Positions 46,653 to 54,675 of a stretch of 64,000 bases of DNA are shown in pieces. The position numbers were made by a program, and so were the translations under genes. Position 1 is the stretch's first letter. Each line of letters begins with the position of its first letter. The stretch is from CAJBNH01 sp964447285 (GTDB lineage Bacteria; Myxococcota_A; UBA9042): contig CAYURO010000021.1 of NCBI GenBank assembly GCA_964447285.1, positions 1 through 64,000 of the forward strand, written 5' to 3'. The notes beneath the pieces are model-generated. The model saw only the letters and a list, made by a program, of their open reading frames with translations, had not been told where the DNA came from and ran no database searches.

Positions 46653-46730
46653 GTCGGGTGTCCGTTCGATGCGTCGGGGGCGCGTCCGACGGGGAAGCGC
46701 GAGGTCGACGCGTGTCGGCGATGTGGGTCC

Positions 46731-46758
46731 ATGGTAGGACAACCGGACGCCGAGGCAA
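46731..46758 (-). promoter_or_regulatory. Candidate promoter of clpS-clpA
   Basis: On the minus strand TTGCCT (plus 46753-46758) and TACCAT (46731-46736) are 16 bp apart, about 80 bp upstream of the clpS ATG. Confidence 0.4.
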
Positions 46759-46902
46759 GGCGAACCCGCCCGGATGCGACGGAAATGGTCGCATTCGCTT
46801 GAGGTTGCAGCCACTCAAGGAAGCAGACCGCGTCGCCTCCCCTTGCGGCCCCGGGCGGACGCTGCGAGGCTCATGTCCCACGGAAGCCCAAGGAGCCTCG
46901 CC

Positions 46903-47235
46903 ATGCCCACGCCGACTGACCCCGCCCACGTCGCCCGCCTTCGCACGCACTTGGGGCGTCAGGGCATGGAGTTGAACGAGAAGCTGACCAAGCTGCTGGC
47001 AGGCCAGAACGCTACGCTTGTCACGATGAAGCTGCCGTGGGAGGAGAAACCGGGCGAGAAGCCGCAGGAGAAGTTGCGTCGCTTCCTTGACGTTGTCAGC
47101 CGCGCGCAAAAGCGGCTGGGGACAGAGGCTTGGGGTCTCTGCATCGACTGCGGCGCCGAGGTGCCCGAAGCCGTCCTGGACGAGGTCCCGTGGACCGAGC
47201 GATGCCGGCCGTGCCAGACGAAGTGGGATGCCTAG
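46903..47235 (+). CDS. DksA/TraR-type zinc-finger protein
   Basis: A 110-residue protein starting at ATG 46903 after AAGGAG. The C-terminal four-Cys finger C80-I-D-C83 ... C101-R-P-C104 with the spacing of DksA is preceded by a helical region that could form the coiled coil. DksA-type proteins bind the RNA polymerase secondary channel and act with ppGpp. The D-x-x-D-A tip residues of DksA are not evident, so it may be a YbiI/TraR-like relative rather than the main DksA. It is divergent from clpS and convergent with the MscS gene. Confidence 0.68.
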   Translation: MPTPTDPAHVARLRTHLGRQGMELNEKLTKLLAGQNATLVTMKLPWEEKPGEKPQEKLRRFLDVVSRAQKRLGTEAWGLCIDCGAEVPEAVLDEVPWTERCRPCQTKWDA

Positions 47236-47241
47236 GCGCGA

Positions 47242-48345
47242 CTAGGACTTGCCGGCCTTGGTACCCGACAACAGCCGCGCCGTCTCGTCCGAGACATGCA
47301 GCGTGCGGGTGGGGAAGGCAAACTGCAGGCCAGCAGCGGCAAAGCGCTCGTGGATGGCAAGGTTGACGGCGTTCAGGGTAGGTCCGAAGTCGTCGGGGTC
47401 GACCACGTAGACCACCCGCAGCGTCAGGGACGACTCGGTCAGCGAGTGAAACACGACCGAGCCCTCGAGATGGATCGATGGCTGCTCTCGCAAGATGCCG
47501 TTCAGGATCGCCGTCGCTTGGCGGACTTGGTCAGTCGTCGAGCTGTAGACCAGACCCAGCGTGAACTCGTGTACCCGACCATGCGACTGCGTGAAATTCT
47601 CGATGGCGGCACCGGCGATACGCTTGTTCGGGATCACGACACAGACACCGGCGGGCGTCACCAGCTTGGTCGAGCGCATGCCGACCTCGGTCACGCGCCC
47701 GAAGAACGTCTCGACGCGGATGTGGTCGCCGGCTACGAATGGCCGGTCGGTCATGATCTGCACGCTGCCCAGGATGTTGCCGAGCGTCTCTTGCGCAGCC
47801 AACGCGACAGCCAGACCGCCGATGCCCAGACCGGTGATCACGGACATGACGTCGAAGCCAGCCCGCTTCAGCGCCGTCATGCCCAGCATCGTCGCCACGA
47901 CAACCTTGGTGGTCATGCGAAGGAAGTAGACGACCTGCTTGCTGATCGGTGGCACCTGCCGCTGCGACCACGGCAGCACCCACTCGTCGAACACCGCGTC
48001 GATGGAGCGCAGGGCAATGACCGCGACGGTCAGGGCGATCGCCACCATCGCCGCGTTCTGGACCAGCAACTGGACACCGTCGGGCAGCGTGAGGAATCCC
48101 GCGCACACATGAGCGCCGGCAAACACAAACAGCAACGACATCGGCCGAGATGCGACTTCGACCAGTCGGTCGTCGAGCTTGGTCTCCGTCTTGGCCGTCA
48201 GACGTCCCACGACGCGCGTCAGGACCATGCGTGAGATGCGACCAAGGACCCAAGCGCCGGCCAGAGTGGCAAGCGCATACAGCCACACTTCCAATGAGTT
48301 GCCAGCGTAAACGCGCGAGAGCCAGAGTTGGACTTCATGCGGCAT
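47242..48345 (-). CDS. MscS-family mechanosensitive channel
   Basis: A 367-residue membrane protein. It has four or so N-terminal hydrophobic segments and the pore-lining and beta-domain signature G-L-G-I-G-G-L-A-V-A-L-A-A-Q-E-T-L-G-N-I-L-G-S. The cytoplasmic G-D-H-I-R-V and I-P-N-K segments follow. The C-terminus has the MscS cage fold (V-Y-S-S-T-T-D-Q-V-R). It releases solutes on hypo-osmotic shock or senses membrane tension. The ATG at 48345 overlaps the 3' end of the radical SAM gene by 11 bases, so the two are co-transcribed and probably co-translated; this pairing is unusual. Confidence 0.9.
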   Translation of the reverse strand: MPHEVQLWLSRVYAGNSLEVWLYALATLAGAWVLGRISRMVLTRVVGRLTAKTETKLDDRLVEVASRPMSLLFVFAGAHVCAGFLTLPDGVQLLVQNAAMVAIALTVAVIALRSIDAVFDEWVLPWSQRQVPPISKQVVYFLRMTTKVVVATMLGMTALKRAGFDVMSVITGLGIGGLAVALAAQETLGNILGSVQIMTDRPFVAGDHIRVETFFGRVTEVGMRSTKLVTPAGVCVVIPNKRIAGAAIENFTQSHGRVHEFTLGLVYSSTTDQVRQATAILNGILREQPSIHLEGSVVFHSLTESSLTLRVVYVVDPDDFGPTLNAVNLAIHERFAAAGLQFAFPTRTLHVSDETARLLSGTKAGKS

Positions 48346-49885
48346 GGGGTGATTCTCCAGGCGCAGCGACGCCGGTGGATGCAGACTCGGCAAGCAGCAG
48401 CTCCAGGGCCGCCACTCGCAGCATTCGCGGGATGACGGTGCGGAACACTTCGCAATAGGGCGACCGCCCCTCGACATCGCCTGCGCGGCGGTACAGCAGC
48501 AGGGGGCAGCCTCCCGCGCAATTGGCCTTGTGGGCGCAGCGGTTGCACTCGACGTTGCCCTGTGTCCGTGCGAACGCGCGGTCGAACTGCACCTGACCGC
48601 GAGCCTGGTCGAACAGGTTTTCGCCCGTCAGTGCCTGCGTGTCGGGGTGGTGGAGGGCGGCCTGGCAGGCGCTGAACTTGCCGTCGTGGCCCACGGCCAG
48701 ATACGTGCTGGCGGCCCCACACGCCTTGGGGCCCAACGGACGCCACAGCTCCAGGTCGCAGAACCGATGCGTGGCACGAATCGACGGCTGCACGGGGCGT
48801 CCCATGGCGTGGCGTTGGACCAGCGTCTGCTCGATCGTGTCGTAGACCTCATCCATCACGCGCTGCACGCGTCGCAACGGGGCACCGGCCAGCAGCCCCG
48901 GCGCTTCGTCCGGGTGCCGCTCGATGCCCAGCGTCCGTCCGGCGCCGTGGCGGTCGTCCAGCAGGCCCGCACCCCACTCCAGGTCGCGCACCAGACTCAG
49001 GCGGAATGCGAGGTTACGGCCCATCAGCCAGCGCACCAGCTCAGGCATGGCCTCAAGGTTGCTGTCGCCGACGGTAACCAATGCGTACGGCGTGATACCT
49101 GCGGCCTGATACGCGTCCAAGCCCGCTTCCAGCCTTGCGAACGAAGACCCACCGCCGACGACGGGTCGCATCGCGTCTTGTGCGGGCCCTACGCCATCGA
49201 TGGAGACCGACACGTCGACGTTGTGCTCCCGCAACCACTCCGCTGCACCGGGGGGAACCACTGTGCCGTTCGTGATGATCGCGGCCGAGAAACGCACCCC
49301 GTGGCGCGCGCAGCGGCCTTGCGCCTCGTCGTAGAACGTCCGCATCCGTGCAAACCGCAGCATGGGCTCGCCACCGGCAAAGCGCACGTGCACGCGGTCG
49401 GCCTGACCAGAGCGGGCCGTGGCCTCCAGCGCGTCCAGCACCCGCCCCAGCACGTCCTCGCCCATGTGATGGGCATCCTTGGCGATGTAGCAGTAGGGGC
49501 AGTCGAGGTTGCACGCATTCGTCAGGTGCACCCAGGTGTTGAAGACACGGTCGGGCGGCTTCGGGTCGTTGGGGCGGGGTACGTCAGGAGCCACCAGGTA
49601 GCCCTGTGCGAGCAAAAGCAGGGCGCGGTCCCGAAGTCTCGCTGTGCGTTCCGAATTGCCCGCCCCCAATCGATGCGCCAACTGTCTCGCCGACAGGCCG
49701 TCCGCGGCGTGCAGCACCGCCCAGTCGTCGTTTCCGAGCAGGCGCAGCGCGTGAAAACCATGAGGATCATGTACGAATCCGCGGTCTTGCACCCGGCCCA
49801 CCTGAAGGTCGGTCGCGCGAGTCAGCGGCGCATCGACCAGCTGCGGTCGAGGCGACGGGGCCACGATGCGTGCGGAATCAGGCAT
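48335..49885 (-). CDS. Radical SAM/SPASM enzyme with N-terminal helical domain
   Basis: A 516-residue enzyme. The radical SAM cluster motif is C125-N-L-D-C129-P-Y-C132. R-F-A-G-G-E-P-M-L is the SAM-binding G-G-E motif. The C-terminal SPASM region has many Cys (A-C-G-A-A-S-T-Y-L-A-V-G-H-D-G-K-F-S-A-C, C-N-R-C, N-C-A-G-G-C-P and S-P-Y-C) for auxiliary [4Fe-4S] clusters. The N-terminal ~100 residues look like the PqqD-like winged-helix peptide recognition domain found in RiPP maturases (R-L-L-G-N-D-D-W-A-V-L-H-A-A-D-G-L-S-A-R-Q-L-A-H). Such enzymes modify peptides or proteins; no short precursor gene is visible. It lies 12 bp after a membrane-anchored protein gene and overlaps the MscS gene. Confidence 0.85.
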   Translation of the reverse strand: MPDSARIVAPSPRPQLVDAPLTRATDLQVGRVQDRGFVHDPHGFHALRLLGNDDWAVLHAADGLSARQLAHRLGAGNSERTARLRDRALLLLAQGYLVAPDVPRPNDPKPPDRVFNTWVHLTNACNLDCPYCYIAKDAHHMGEDVLGRVLDALEATARSGQADRVHVRFAGGEPMLRFARMRTFYDEAQGRCARHGVRFSAAIITNGTVVPPGAAEWLREHNVDVSVSIDGVGPAQDAMRPVVGGGSSFARLEAGLDAYQAAGITPYALVTVGDSNLEAMPELVRWLMGRNLAFRLSLVRDLEWGAGLLDDRHGAGRTLGIERHPDEAPGLLAGAPLRRVQRVMDEVYDTIEQTLVQRHAMGRPVQPSIRATHRFCDLELWRPLGPKACGAASTYLAVGHDGKFSACQAALHHPDTQALTGENLFDQARGQVQFDRAFARTQGNVECNRCAHKANCAGGCPLLLYRRAGDVEGRSPYCEVFRTVIPRMLRVAALELLLAESASTGVAAPGESPHAA

Positions 49886-49897
49886 AAATCCAAAGCC

Positions 49898-50512
49898 TTA
49901 GTTTCTGGGCAGGGTGCGGCGGGCCTGGTCAAAGGCAGCGCGGATGCGACGGGTATCGTCTGCCAAGGCGCGGGCCCGGCTGCAGGCAGCGGCATCGGGA
50001 GTTCCGGCCTTCAGCGCATCGATCTGCTCGGTCACTGCGGTCGCCTTGTCCATCAACGCGGGGAAGTCAGGGTGGTCCTCCAAGCCGTCGAGCGACAGGT
50101 AGACTTCGGTCATCGTCGACTCGGGCAGCTTCAGCGCTTGTTGCAGCTCCAGTATCGCCTGACCGTCCGCTTGCTTGCGACGGCGCATGGCGAACCAGAC
50201 GACGGCCGCCACCACGATGGCGAAGAACCCGACTCCAAACCACATTGTGCCACCTCCCTCATCGCGCCTTGCCAGCGCCGTCGGCACTTCGGTGTTCGCT
50301 TGCCCGCCATCCTCGCGGCCGTCCCGTGCGCCAGCGACGTCGTCCTTGTATTGCGACCACTCGCGCGACATCCGGGCACTGTCCCAGCCCCGGCCCGCGT
50401 TTGCCTGCTGAAACTCGTTCCAAGTCATGCTGTTCGACCTGGCCCAAGCGGGCAGGGCGACGGTGGCCGAGAGGAGCGAGACGGCGCAAAGCGACGATGA
50501 ACGACGTGACAT
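49898..50512 (-). CDS. Exported single-TM protein of unknown function
   Basis: A 204-residue protein with a signal peptide (M-S-R-R-S-S-S, hydrophobic core, cleavage near P-A-W-A-R). A periplasmic hydrophilic stretch rich in Trp, Arg and Asp covers about 25-87 (W-N-E-F-Q-Q, W-S-Q-Y-K). One membrane helix follows (about 90-107), then R-R-R-K and a cytoplasmic helical domain of about 95 residues. I recognise no family. It is the first gene of the unit with the radical SAM/SPASM enzyme (12 bp downstream) and MscS. It could be a partner or a substrate of the radical SAM enzyme; this is only context-based. Confidence 0.75.
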   Translation of the reverse strand: MSRRSSSLCAVSLLSATVALPAWARSNSMTWNEFQQANAGRGWDSARMSREWSQYKDDVAGARDGREDGGQANTEVPTALARRDEGGGTMWFGVGFFAIVVAAVVWFAMRRRKQADGQAILELQQALKLPESTMTEVYLSLDGLEDHPDFPALMDKATAVTEQIDALKAGTPDAAACSRARALADDTRRIRAAFDQARRTLPRN

Positions 50513-50544
50513 GGTGGCAGCTCCGAGGGCGATGACGCGCGCGC

Positions 50545-50573
50545 AAGGTATGCGCGTCGCCTGCCGCGATCAA
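50545..50573 (-). promoter_or_regulatory. Candidate promoter of the radical SAM operon
   Basis: On the minus strand TTGATC (plus 50568-50573) and TACCTT (50545-50550) are 17 bp apart, about 33 bp upstream of the ATG at 50512, within the 78-bp gap after the metalloprotease gene. Confidence 0.45.
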
Positions 50574-50590
50574 GCGGATCCTCGGCAACC

Positions 50591-51922
50591 TCAGAGGCCG
50601 GCTGCGGGATGTCGTCGCGTGACGGTGACTTGGCCTTTCGACAGGTTTGCGGCGGCAGGGCTCCAGAACATCAGGTTCTGCGCTTGCTGTGGGCAAAGGG
50701 CGGGGGTCAGCACCGAAGCGGAGATCGTACAACCGGGCGTGTCGTCGATCGGGTCGGTCAGCGCCCCGTCGAACTCGTCCGTGTGCCACAAGCCCATGAA
50801 ATGACCCAGCTCGTGCGCCAGCGTCGTTCCCCAGACGGTTGCAGCGATAGACTGGCCTGCGGGTGCCGACTGGTCCTTGGTCCACTGTTGCGGGTCGATC
50901 GAGATCACCAGACCGCTCGACCGCGTTCCCGCCATGCCCGGCACGCCCGCCAAATGCGACAGACCCAGTGCGACCGGCTGCCCCATGTCGTAGATGCCGC
51001 TGACCACCGCCACCGCCACCGCCGTAGACGTCGGTCGCAGCTTGCCCACGGTCTCGAACAAGCCGGCCATCTCGTTCGCGGCCCCAGCACTGGAAACATC
51101 GTCCACGTACAGGTACTTCTGGCCGTCGTCGCCGCTGACGTCGAAGAACGAGACCTTGCCCAGTTGTATCTTGGCCGGCCCCCAGATCGCGTTGACTTGC
51201 CCTGCGATCGCCTTCCACTGCGGCGAGACCGAGAGCTTGGCAGCGCCCCCCGCCGTGTTGCCCACCACGAAGATGTCCACGTCGAGCTTCAAGGGCTCCA
51301 TGCCCGCCAGCGCAGTGCGGCCGATCATGCCAAGGTAGAGCCACCCTGGCGTCGCAGATCCTGAGTACTGTAGGGGCATTTGCACGCTACGTGTGAAGCT
51401 GAACTTCCATACGCCCGGCGACGGAACGACCTGCGGCGCCATGCCGATCAGCGCGGTCGCCCGGCCCAGCGACGGCCATGCGCGATTGGCCGACAGGTCC
51501 CATGCGCCGGGCGTCAGGAATTTGGTGCCATCGGGACCCGTCAGCGATTCTGCCCAGACATACGCAGAGTTGCCGCCGCCCACGTCGCGCGCCACCAGCA
51601 CCACCCCCATGTTCAGCATGGGCAGGGTAAAGGCCTTGACGGGTGCCGGACCCAGCCCGCCGGGGAGGTAGACCGCTCCCAGGTCCAGCCACGACTCATC
51701 CGCCCGCAAATTGGGCTTGGTCTGGCAGCCTTCGTCGATCATGCCGTCGAGATCGTCGTCCTGAAGGTTGCAGACCTCAGGGGCAGGTCCGCTTCCGTCG
51801 CTCTTGCTGTCGGTGGTGTCGCCGCCGTCGATGGTGTCGGACGCGTCCGGGTCGCTGGTCGTCAGGCAGCCGCCGCAGGCGATCAGCAAGACTCCCGCGG
51901 CGATGGCTCGACCCAGACGCAT
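50591..51922 (-). CDS. Metzincin-type zinc metalloprotease lipoprotein
   Basis: A 443-residue lipoprotein (Cys16 or Cys19 as the lipid anchor). A short Asp/Ser/Thr tether is followed by a MopE-like motif V-C-N-L-Q-D-D-D-L-D-G-M-I-D-E-G-C. A beta-rich middle domain of unknown type comes next. The protease site is H370-E-L-G-H374-F-M-G-L-W-H380, the metzincin zinc motif HExxHxxGxxH, and L-M-F-W-S about 40 residues on is a plausible Met-turn. This combination points to pappalysin-like secreted proteases. Predicted role: extracellular or surface proteolysis. ATG 51922 is chosen; the longer frame adds a leader without signal character. Confidence 0.83.
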   Translation of the reverse strand: MRLGRAIAAGVLLIACGGCLTTSDPDASDTIDGGDTTDSKSDGSGPAPEVCNLQDDDLDGMIDEGCQTKPNLRADESWLDLGAVYLPGGLGPAPVKAFTLPMLNMGVVLVARDVGGGNSAYVWAESLTGPDGTKFLTPGAWDLSANRAWPSLGRATALIGMAPQVVPSPGVWKFSFTRSVQMPLQYSGSATPGWLYLGMIGRTALAGMEPLKLDVDIFVVGNTAGGAAKLSVSPQWKAIAGQVNAIWGPAKIQLGKVSFFDVSGDDGQKYLYVDDVSSAGAANEMAGLFETVGKLRPTSTAVAVAVVSGIYDMGQPVALGLSHLAGVPGMAGTRSSGLVISIDPQQWTKDQSAPAGQSIAATVWGTTLAHELGHFMGLWHTDEFDGALTDPIDDTPGCTISASVLTPALCPQQAQNLMFWSPAAANLSKGQVTVTRRHPAAGL

Positions 51923-51966
51923 GGCTGTCTCCACTCTCCCCGTCCCTGTAACACCGCAGAATCCGG

Positions 51967-53058
51967 TCAATCTGAAGCTGACGGGCGCCCGCCGCCAGTA
52001 CCCAGCGAGACCTCACCGGCCACGTCCACCGCGAACCACTCGCCCAACGTCCGCTCCGGCCGTGCGAGCGCCCACATCGCTTTGGTGACGGTCGCTTCTA
52101 GTGTCATATCATGGGCCTCCACGGCTCCCGCCTCCAGCAGGGCTCGGCCAGCGGGATACAGCCCAAGGTCCGTTCGGCCGCGGTGGCACTGGCTGGACAC
52201 GACCACCTGCACGCCCGCCGATGTCAGGCTGTGCAGCAACGGCAGCAGGTTCATGCGACCCTGCATCGGCACGTTGCCCACGCCGAATCCCCGCACCACC
52301 AGAGCCCGCATACGCCCGTGAACGTCGGGGCCCAGGACCCGCGCCATGCTCTCGGGGTCCAGTCCAGGGAAGATCGTCAGCGCCACCACACTGGGATCCA
52401 GGTCCAACTGCAGAGAGAAGGCCTCCGTTGGCGCCCGCACCCTTGCCCAGTCGATCTCGAGGTCGACGCCGATCCGGCCCAGCGGGGCGTCACTCGGCAT
52501 CTCGAAGGCCTGATAATCGTTCGAGTCCGCCTTGGTCGACCGGCAACCGCGCAGCACCGAGTCGCCGAACACGATCAGCACCTCAGGGACGTCCAGCGTT
52601 GCGCACTCGACCGCCGCCGTCAGATTCGCGCGGGCGTCTGACCGCCAGGCCTCCAGCGGGCGTTGCGAGCCTGTCAGCACCACAGGCCGGTCCAGCCCCC
52701 GCAGCATGAACGCAAGCGCCGACGCCGTGTACGCCATCGTGTCGGTGCCGTGGATCAGCACTACGCCGTCGAAGCAGCCTTCCTGGCCCCGCGGCTGCCC
52801 CAGACCCGCCCGGTCGGCGATGATGCGTGCGAGCGACTGCCAGTGCGATGGGCCGATGTCGGACGAGTCGAGGTTCCACGGTGAGATCAGTTCGATCTCC
52901 GCGATTTCCTTCAGCTCTGGTACATGCGTGAGCATGCGATCCAGGTGCTCGCCGGGCGCCAGATCGAGGCGCGTACGCGTGGGCTGGGCCATGCCAAGCG
53001 TACCGCCGGTGTGTACCACCAGCACGCGCTTGCGGGTCGATGAGCGGGGGGGAGTCAT
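51967..53058 (-). CDS. ansA: Type I asparaginase
   Basis: A 363-residue asparaginase/glutaminase-family enzyme. The two catalytic Thr motifs are V-V-H-T-G-G-T-L-G-M near the N-terminus and L-I-H-G-T-D-T-M-A-Y-T-A-S-A. Other conserved parts are L-T-G-S-Q-R-P and G-F-G-V-G-N-V-P. No signal peptide is present, in line with the cytoplasmic type I enzyme. It hydrolyses L-asparagine to aspartate and ammonia. It is transcribed in the same direction as, and 44 bp upstream of, the metalloprotease gene. Confidence 0.9.
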   Translation of the reverse strand: MTPPRSSTRKRVLVVHTGGTLGMAQPTRTRLDLAPGEHLDRMLTHVPELKEIAEIELISPWNLDSSDIGPSHWQSLARIIADRAGLGQPRGQEGCFDGVVLIHGTDTMAYTASALAFMLRGLDRPVVLTGSQRPLEAWRSDARANLTAAVECATLDVPEVLIVFGDSVLRGCRSTKADSNDYQAFEMPSDAPLGRIGVDLEIDWARVRAPTEAFSLQLDLDPSVVALTIFPGLDPESMARVLGPDVHGRMRALVVRGFGVGNVPMQGRMNLLPLLHSLTSAGVQVVVSSQCHRGRTDLGLYPAGRALLEAGAVEAHDMTLEATVTKAMWALARPERTLGEWFAVDVAGEVSLGTGGGRPSASD

Positions 53059-53073
53059 GATGCCGCCGGACGC

Positions 53074-54042
53074 CTAGAGGTGAGCTGCCAGCGTCAGCCT
53101 AGGCTCGAACCTGAACGTACCGATGCCCGTGTCCGGACGCGAGAGTTCTTCGCGGTCCCAGCTGAAATACCACTTGTCGTAGGTCGTGTTGACGCCGCGC
53201 AGGTCGAGTCCGACTGCGAAGCCCTTGGCGATGTTCGGCTTCCACTCAAACGTCAGGCCAAACGGGATGTTGGTGCCGATCCAGCCTTTCGGTTTGTAGT
53301 CGGGCCACTCCGACTGGTTCTCGTTGTAGCCGAGGATCTCGATCGGCGACCACCCAGCGTACAGCGACGCGTCGACGGGCAGGTCGCGGCGCCAGAACGC
53401 CAGCGGATGCACGGCCAAGCCGACGCCGGCGCTGCCTCCACCCGCCAGATCCTTCTTGTCGGTCGACAGGCTGCCGTGTCCTGCGATGTCCAGCCAGAAG
53501 CTGGCGTAACCCAAGATATTGTAACCAAAGCGTAAAAGCACAGATGGACCCGCGCCGACGTCAGTGGTCACCAGCTCGTTGTAGTTGGCGACCGAGTGCA
53601 GGACGGTGCCGCCGGACGGTGACGTGGAGTTGGGGATCGCCGGTCCCGCCTCGCCGCCCGTGTTCGAATAGCCGAGGCCAAACGTAAAGAAGAAGCCTTC
53701 CCAGGGCGAGACTACGCCCCCCGTGTGCTGGGGAGCCGTCACGGTCGTCGGGGCCTCTGCAGGCGGAGCTGGCGTCTCCGCAACCGGGGCAGCCTTGGGT
53801 GCCGCGGCGGCCGGAGTTGCCGGGGCTGGTGCCACCACCGGCGAGTGCACGATTGGCGGCGCCTCTGGCTCTGTTTCGGGCTTGGGAGTCGGCTTGGGGG
53901 TCGACTTCTTCTTCTTGGCAGGGGCAGCCGAAGCGGGCAGGGCGATCACTGACGCGACAAAGGTCGAAGTCAGGCCGATGCACAGCAAGAGGGCGAGGGG
54001 CGACAGCGCCTTCCCCGCACGACTAGGGTAACGGAGCGTCAT
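53074..54042 (-). CDS. Outer-membrane beta-barrel protein with Pro/Ala/Lys-rich periplasmic linker
   Basis: A 322-residue protein. A signal peptide (cleavage near P-A-S-A-A) is followed by K-K-K-K-S-T-P-K-P-T-P-K-P and a Pro/Ala/Val-rich linker to about residue 110, then a beta-barrel of about 200 residues (G-G-V-V-S-P-W-E-G-F-F-F-T-F-G-L-G-Y start) ending in R-F-E-P-R-L-T-L-A-A-H-L. The linker could span or bind the peptidoglycan layer. No specific family is recognised. ATG 54042 is used rather than the longer frame to 54171. It lies 15 bp upstream of ansA on the same strand. Confidence 0.7.
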   Translation of the reverse strand: MTLRYPSRAGKALSPLALLLCIGLTSTFVASVIALPASAAPAKKKKSTPKPTPKPETEPEAPPIVHSPVVAPAPATPAAAAPKAAPVAETPAPPAEAPTTVTAPQHTGGVVSPWEGFFFTFGLGYSNTGGEAGPAIPNSTSPSGGTVLHSVANYNELVTTDVGAGPSVLLRFGYNILGYASFWLDIAGHGSLSTDKKDLAGGGSAGVGLAVHPLAFWRRDLPVDASLYAGWSPIEILGYNENQSEWPDYKPKGWIGTNIPFGLTFEWKPNIAKGFAVGLDLRGVNTTYDKWYFSWDREELSRPDTGIGTFRFEPRLTLAAHL

Positions 54043-54160
54043 GGCAGCACCCGCTGGAAGAAAACATCCGGGCGCACGCTGACATCGCAGGGGGAAACCC
54101 CGCCAGGACACGGATCGCCCGGGAAGACGCGGGTCGCTAGGCGGGACGCGGGAGAGCACG

Positions 54161-54182
54161 ACGCAGGGCAAAAACCCCGCGT
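54161..54182 (-). terminator. Hairpin after rpsU, without a U tract
   Basis: On the minus strand ACGCGGGG and CCCTGCGT pair (one G-U) around a TTTTTG loop, starting 10 bp after the rpsU stop. It may protect the rpsU 3' end or act in termination; no T run follows, so a standard intrinsic terminator is doubtful. Confidence 0.35.
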
Positions 54183-54192
54183 GAGGACAGGA

Positions 54193-54489
54193 CTATGCGC
54201 GCTCGCGAGCGACGCGCACGGCCTTCTTGCGACGGCGATCAGCCTCACGGCCGCGGCGCTTGCGCTCCTCGGACGGCTTCTCGAAGAAGCGACGCTTGCG
54301 CAGCTCCTTGTAGATCCCCTCGGCGGCCATCTTGCGCTTCAGCATGGAGAGCGCGCGGTTCACGTTGCCGTCCTGCACCGCAACTTCGATCGGGCGGAAC
54401 TCGACCGAGCGGGCGGAGGCGCGGTGGGGGCGTGGGCCCTCGATGCGCGGCTTGTTGTCGATCGAGAGGTTGTCCTGGATGTCGGTCAT
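54193..54489 (-). CDS. rpsU: Small ribosomal subunit protein bS21
   Basis: A 98-residue protein whose core matches bS21: V-Q-D-G-N-V-N-R-A-L-S-M-L-K-R-K, then E-G-I-Y-K-E-L-R-K-R-R-F-F-E-K-P-S-E, with a basic C-terminal tail rich in R-K. bS21 is normally about 65-75 residues; here about 30 residues precede the core (T-D-I-Q-D-N-L-S-I-D-N-K ...). bS21 sits near the platform of the 30S subunit and influences Shine-Dalgarno pairing. Start ATG 54489 is chosen; a 16-residue upstream extension is possible. Confidence 0.9.
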   Translation of the reverse strand: MTDIQDNLSIDNKPRIEGPRPHRASARSVEFRPIEVAVQDGNVNRALSMLKRKMAAEGIYKELRKRRFFEKPSEERKRRGREADRRRKKAVRVARERA

Positions 54490-54675
54490 CTGGGCTCGAG
54501 CTCCTGGCTGCATCGCTTGGCCGTGTTGCGGGTCCAAGCTGGATTCACGCTTGAGGTTCGTCAGTTATCGCGGTTCGAACCCGGCCTGCGTCGTGTGCGG
54601 GCAGGGGTGCGAGGGACAAGAGAGTGCCATAACCAACAGCGCTTGGCAAGCCTGATCGGTCGCTTGTGCGCCGGG

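Noticed and set aside
54161..54182. Calling the hairpin a standard intrinsic terminator
   Set aside because: The T run is in the loop rather than after the stem, so Rho-independent termination is doubtful.
54570..54590. Sequence resembling a tRNA T-arm (GGTTCGAACC)
   Set aside because: No acceptor stem, D-arm or anticodon arm can be formed around it on either strand; it is only a short palindrome.
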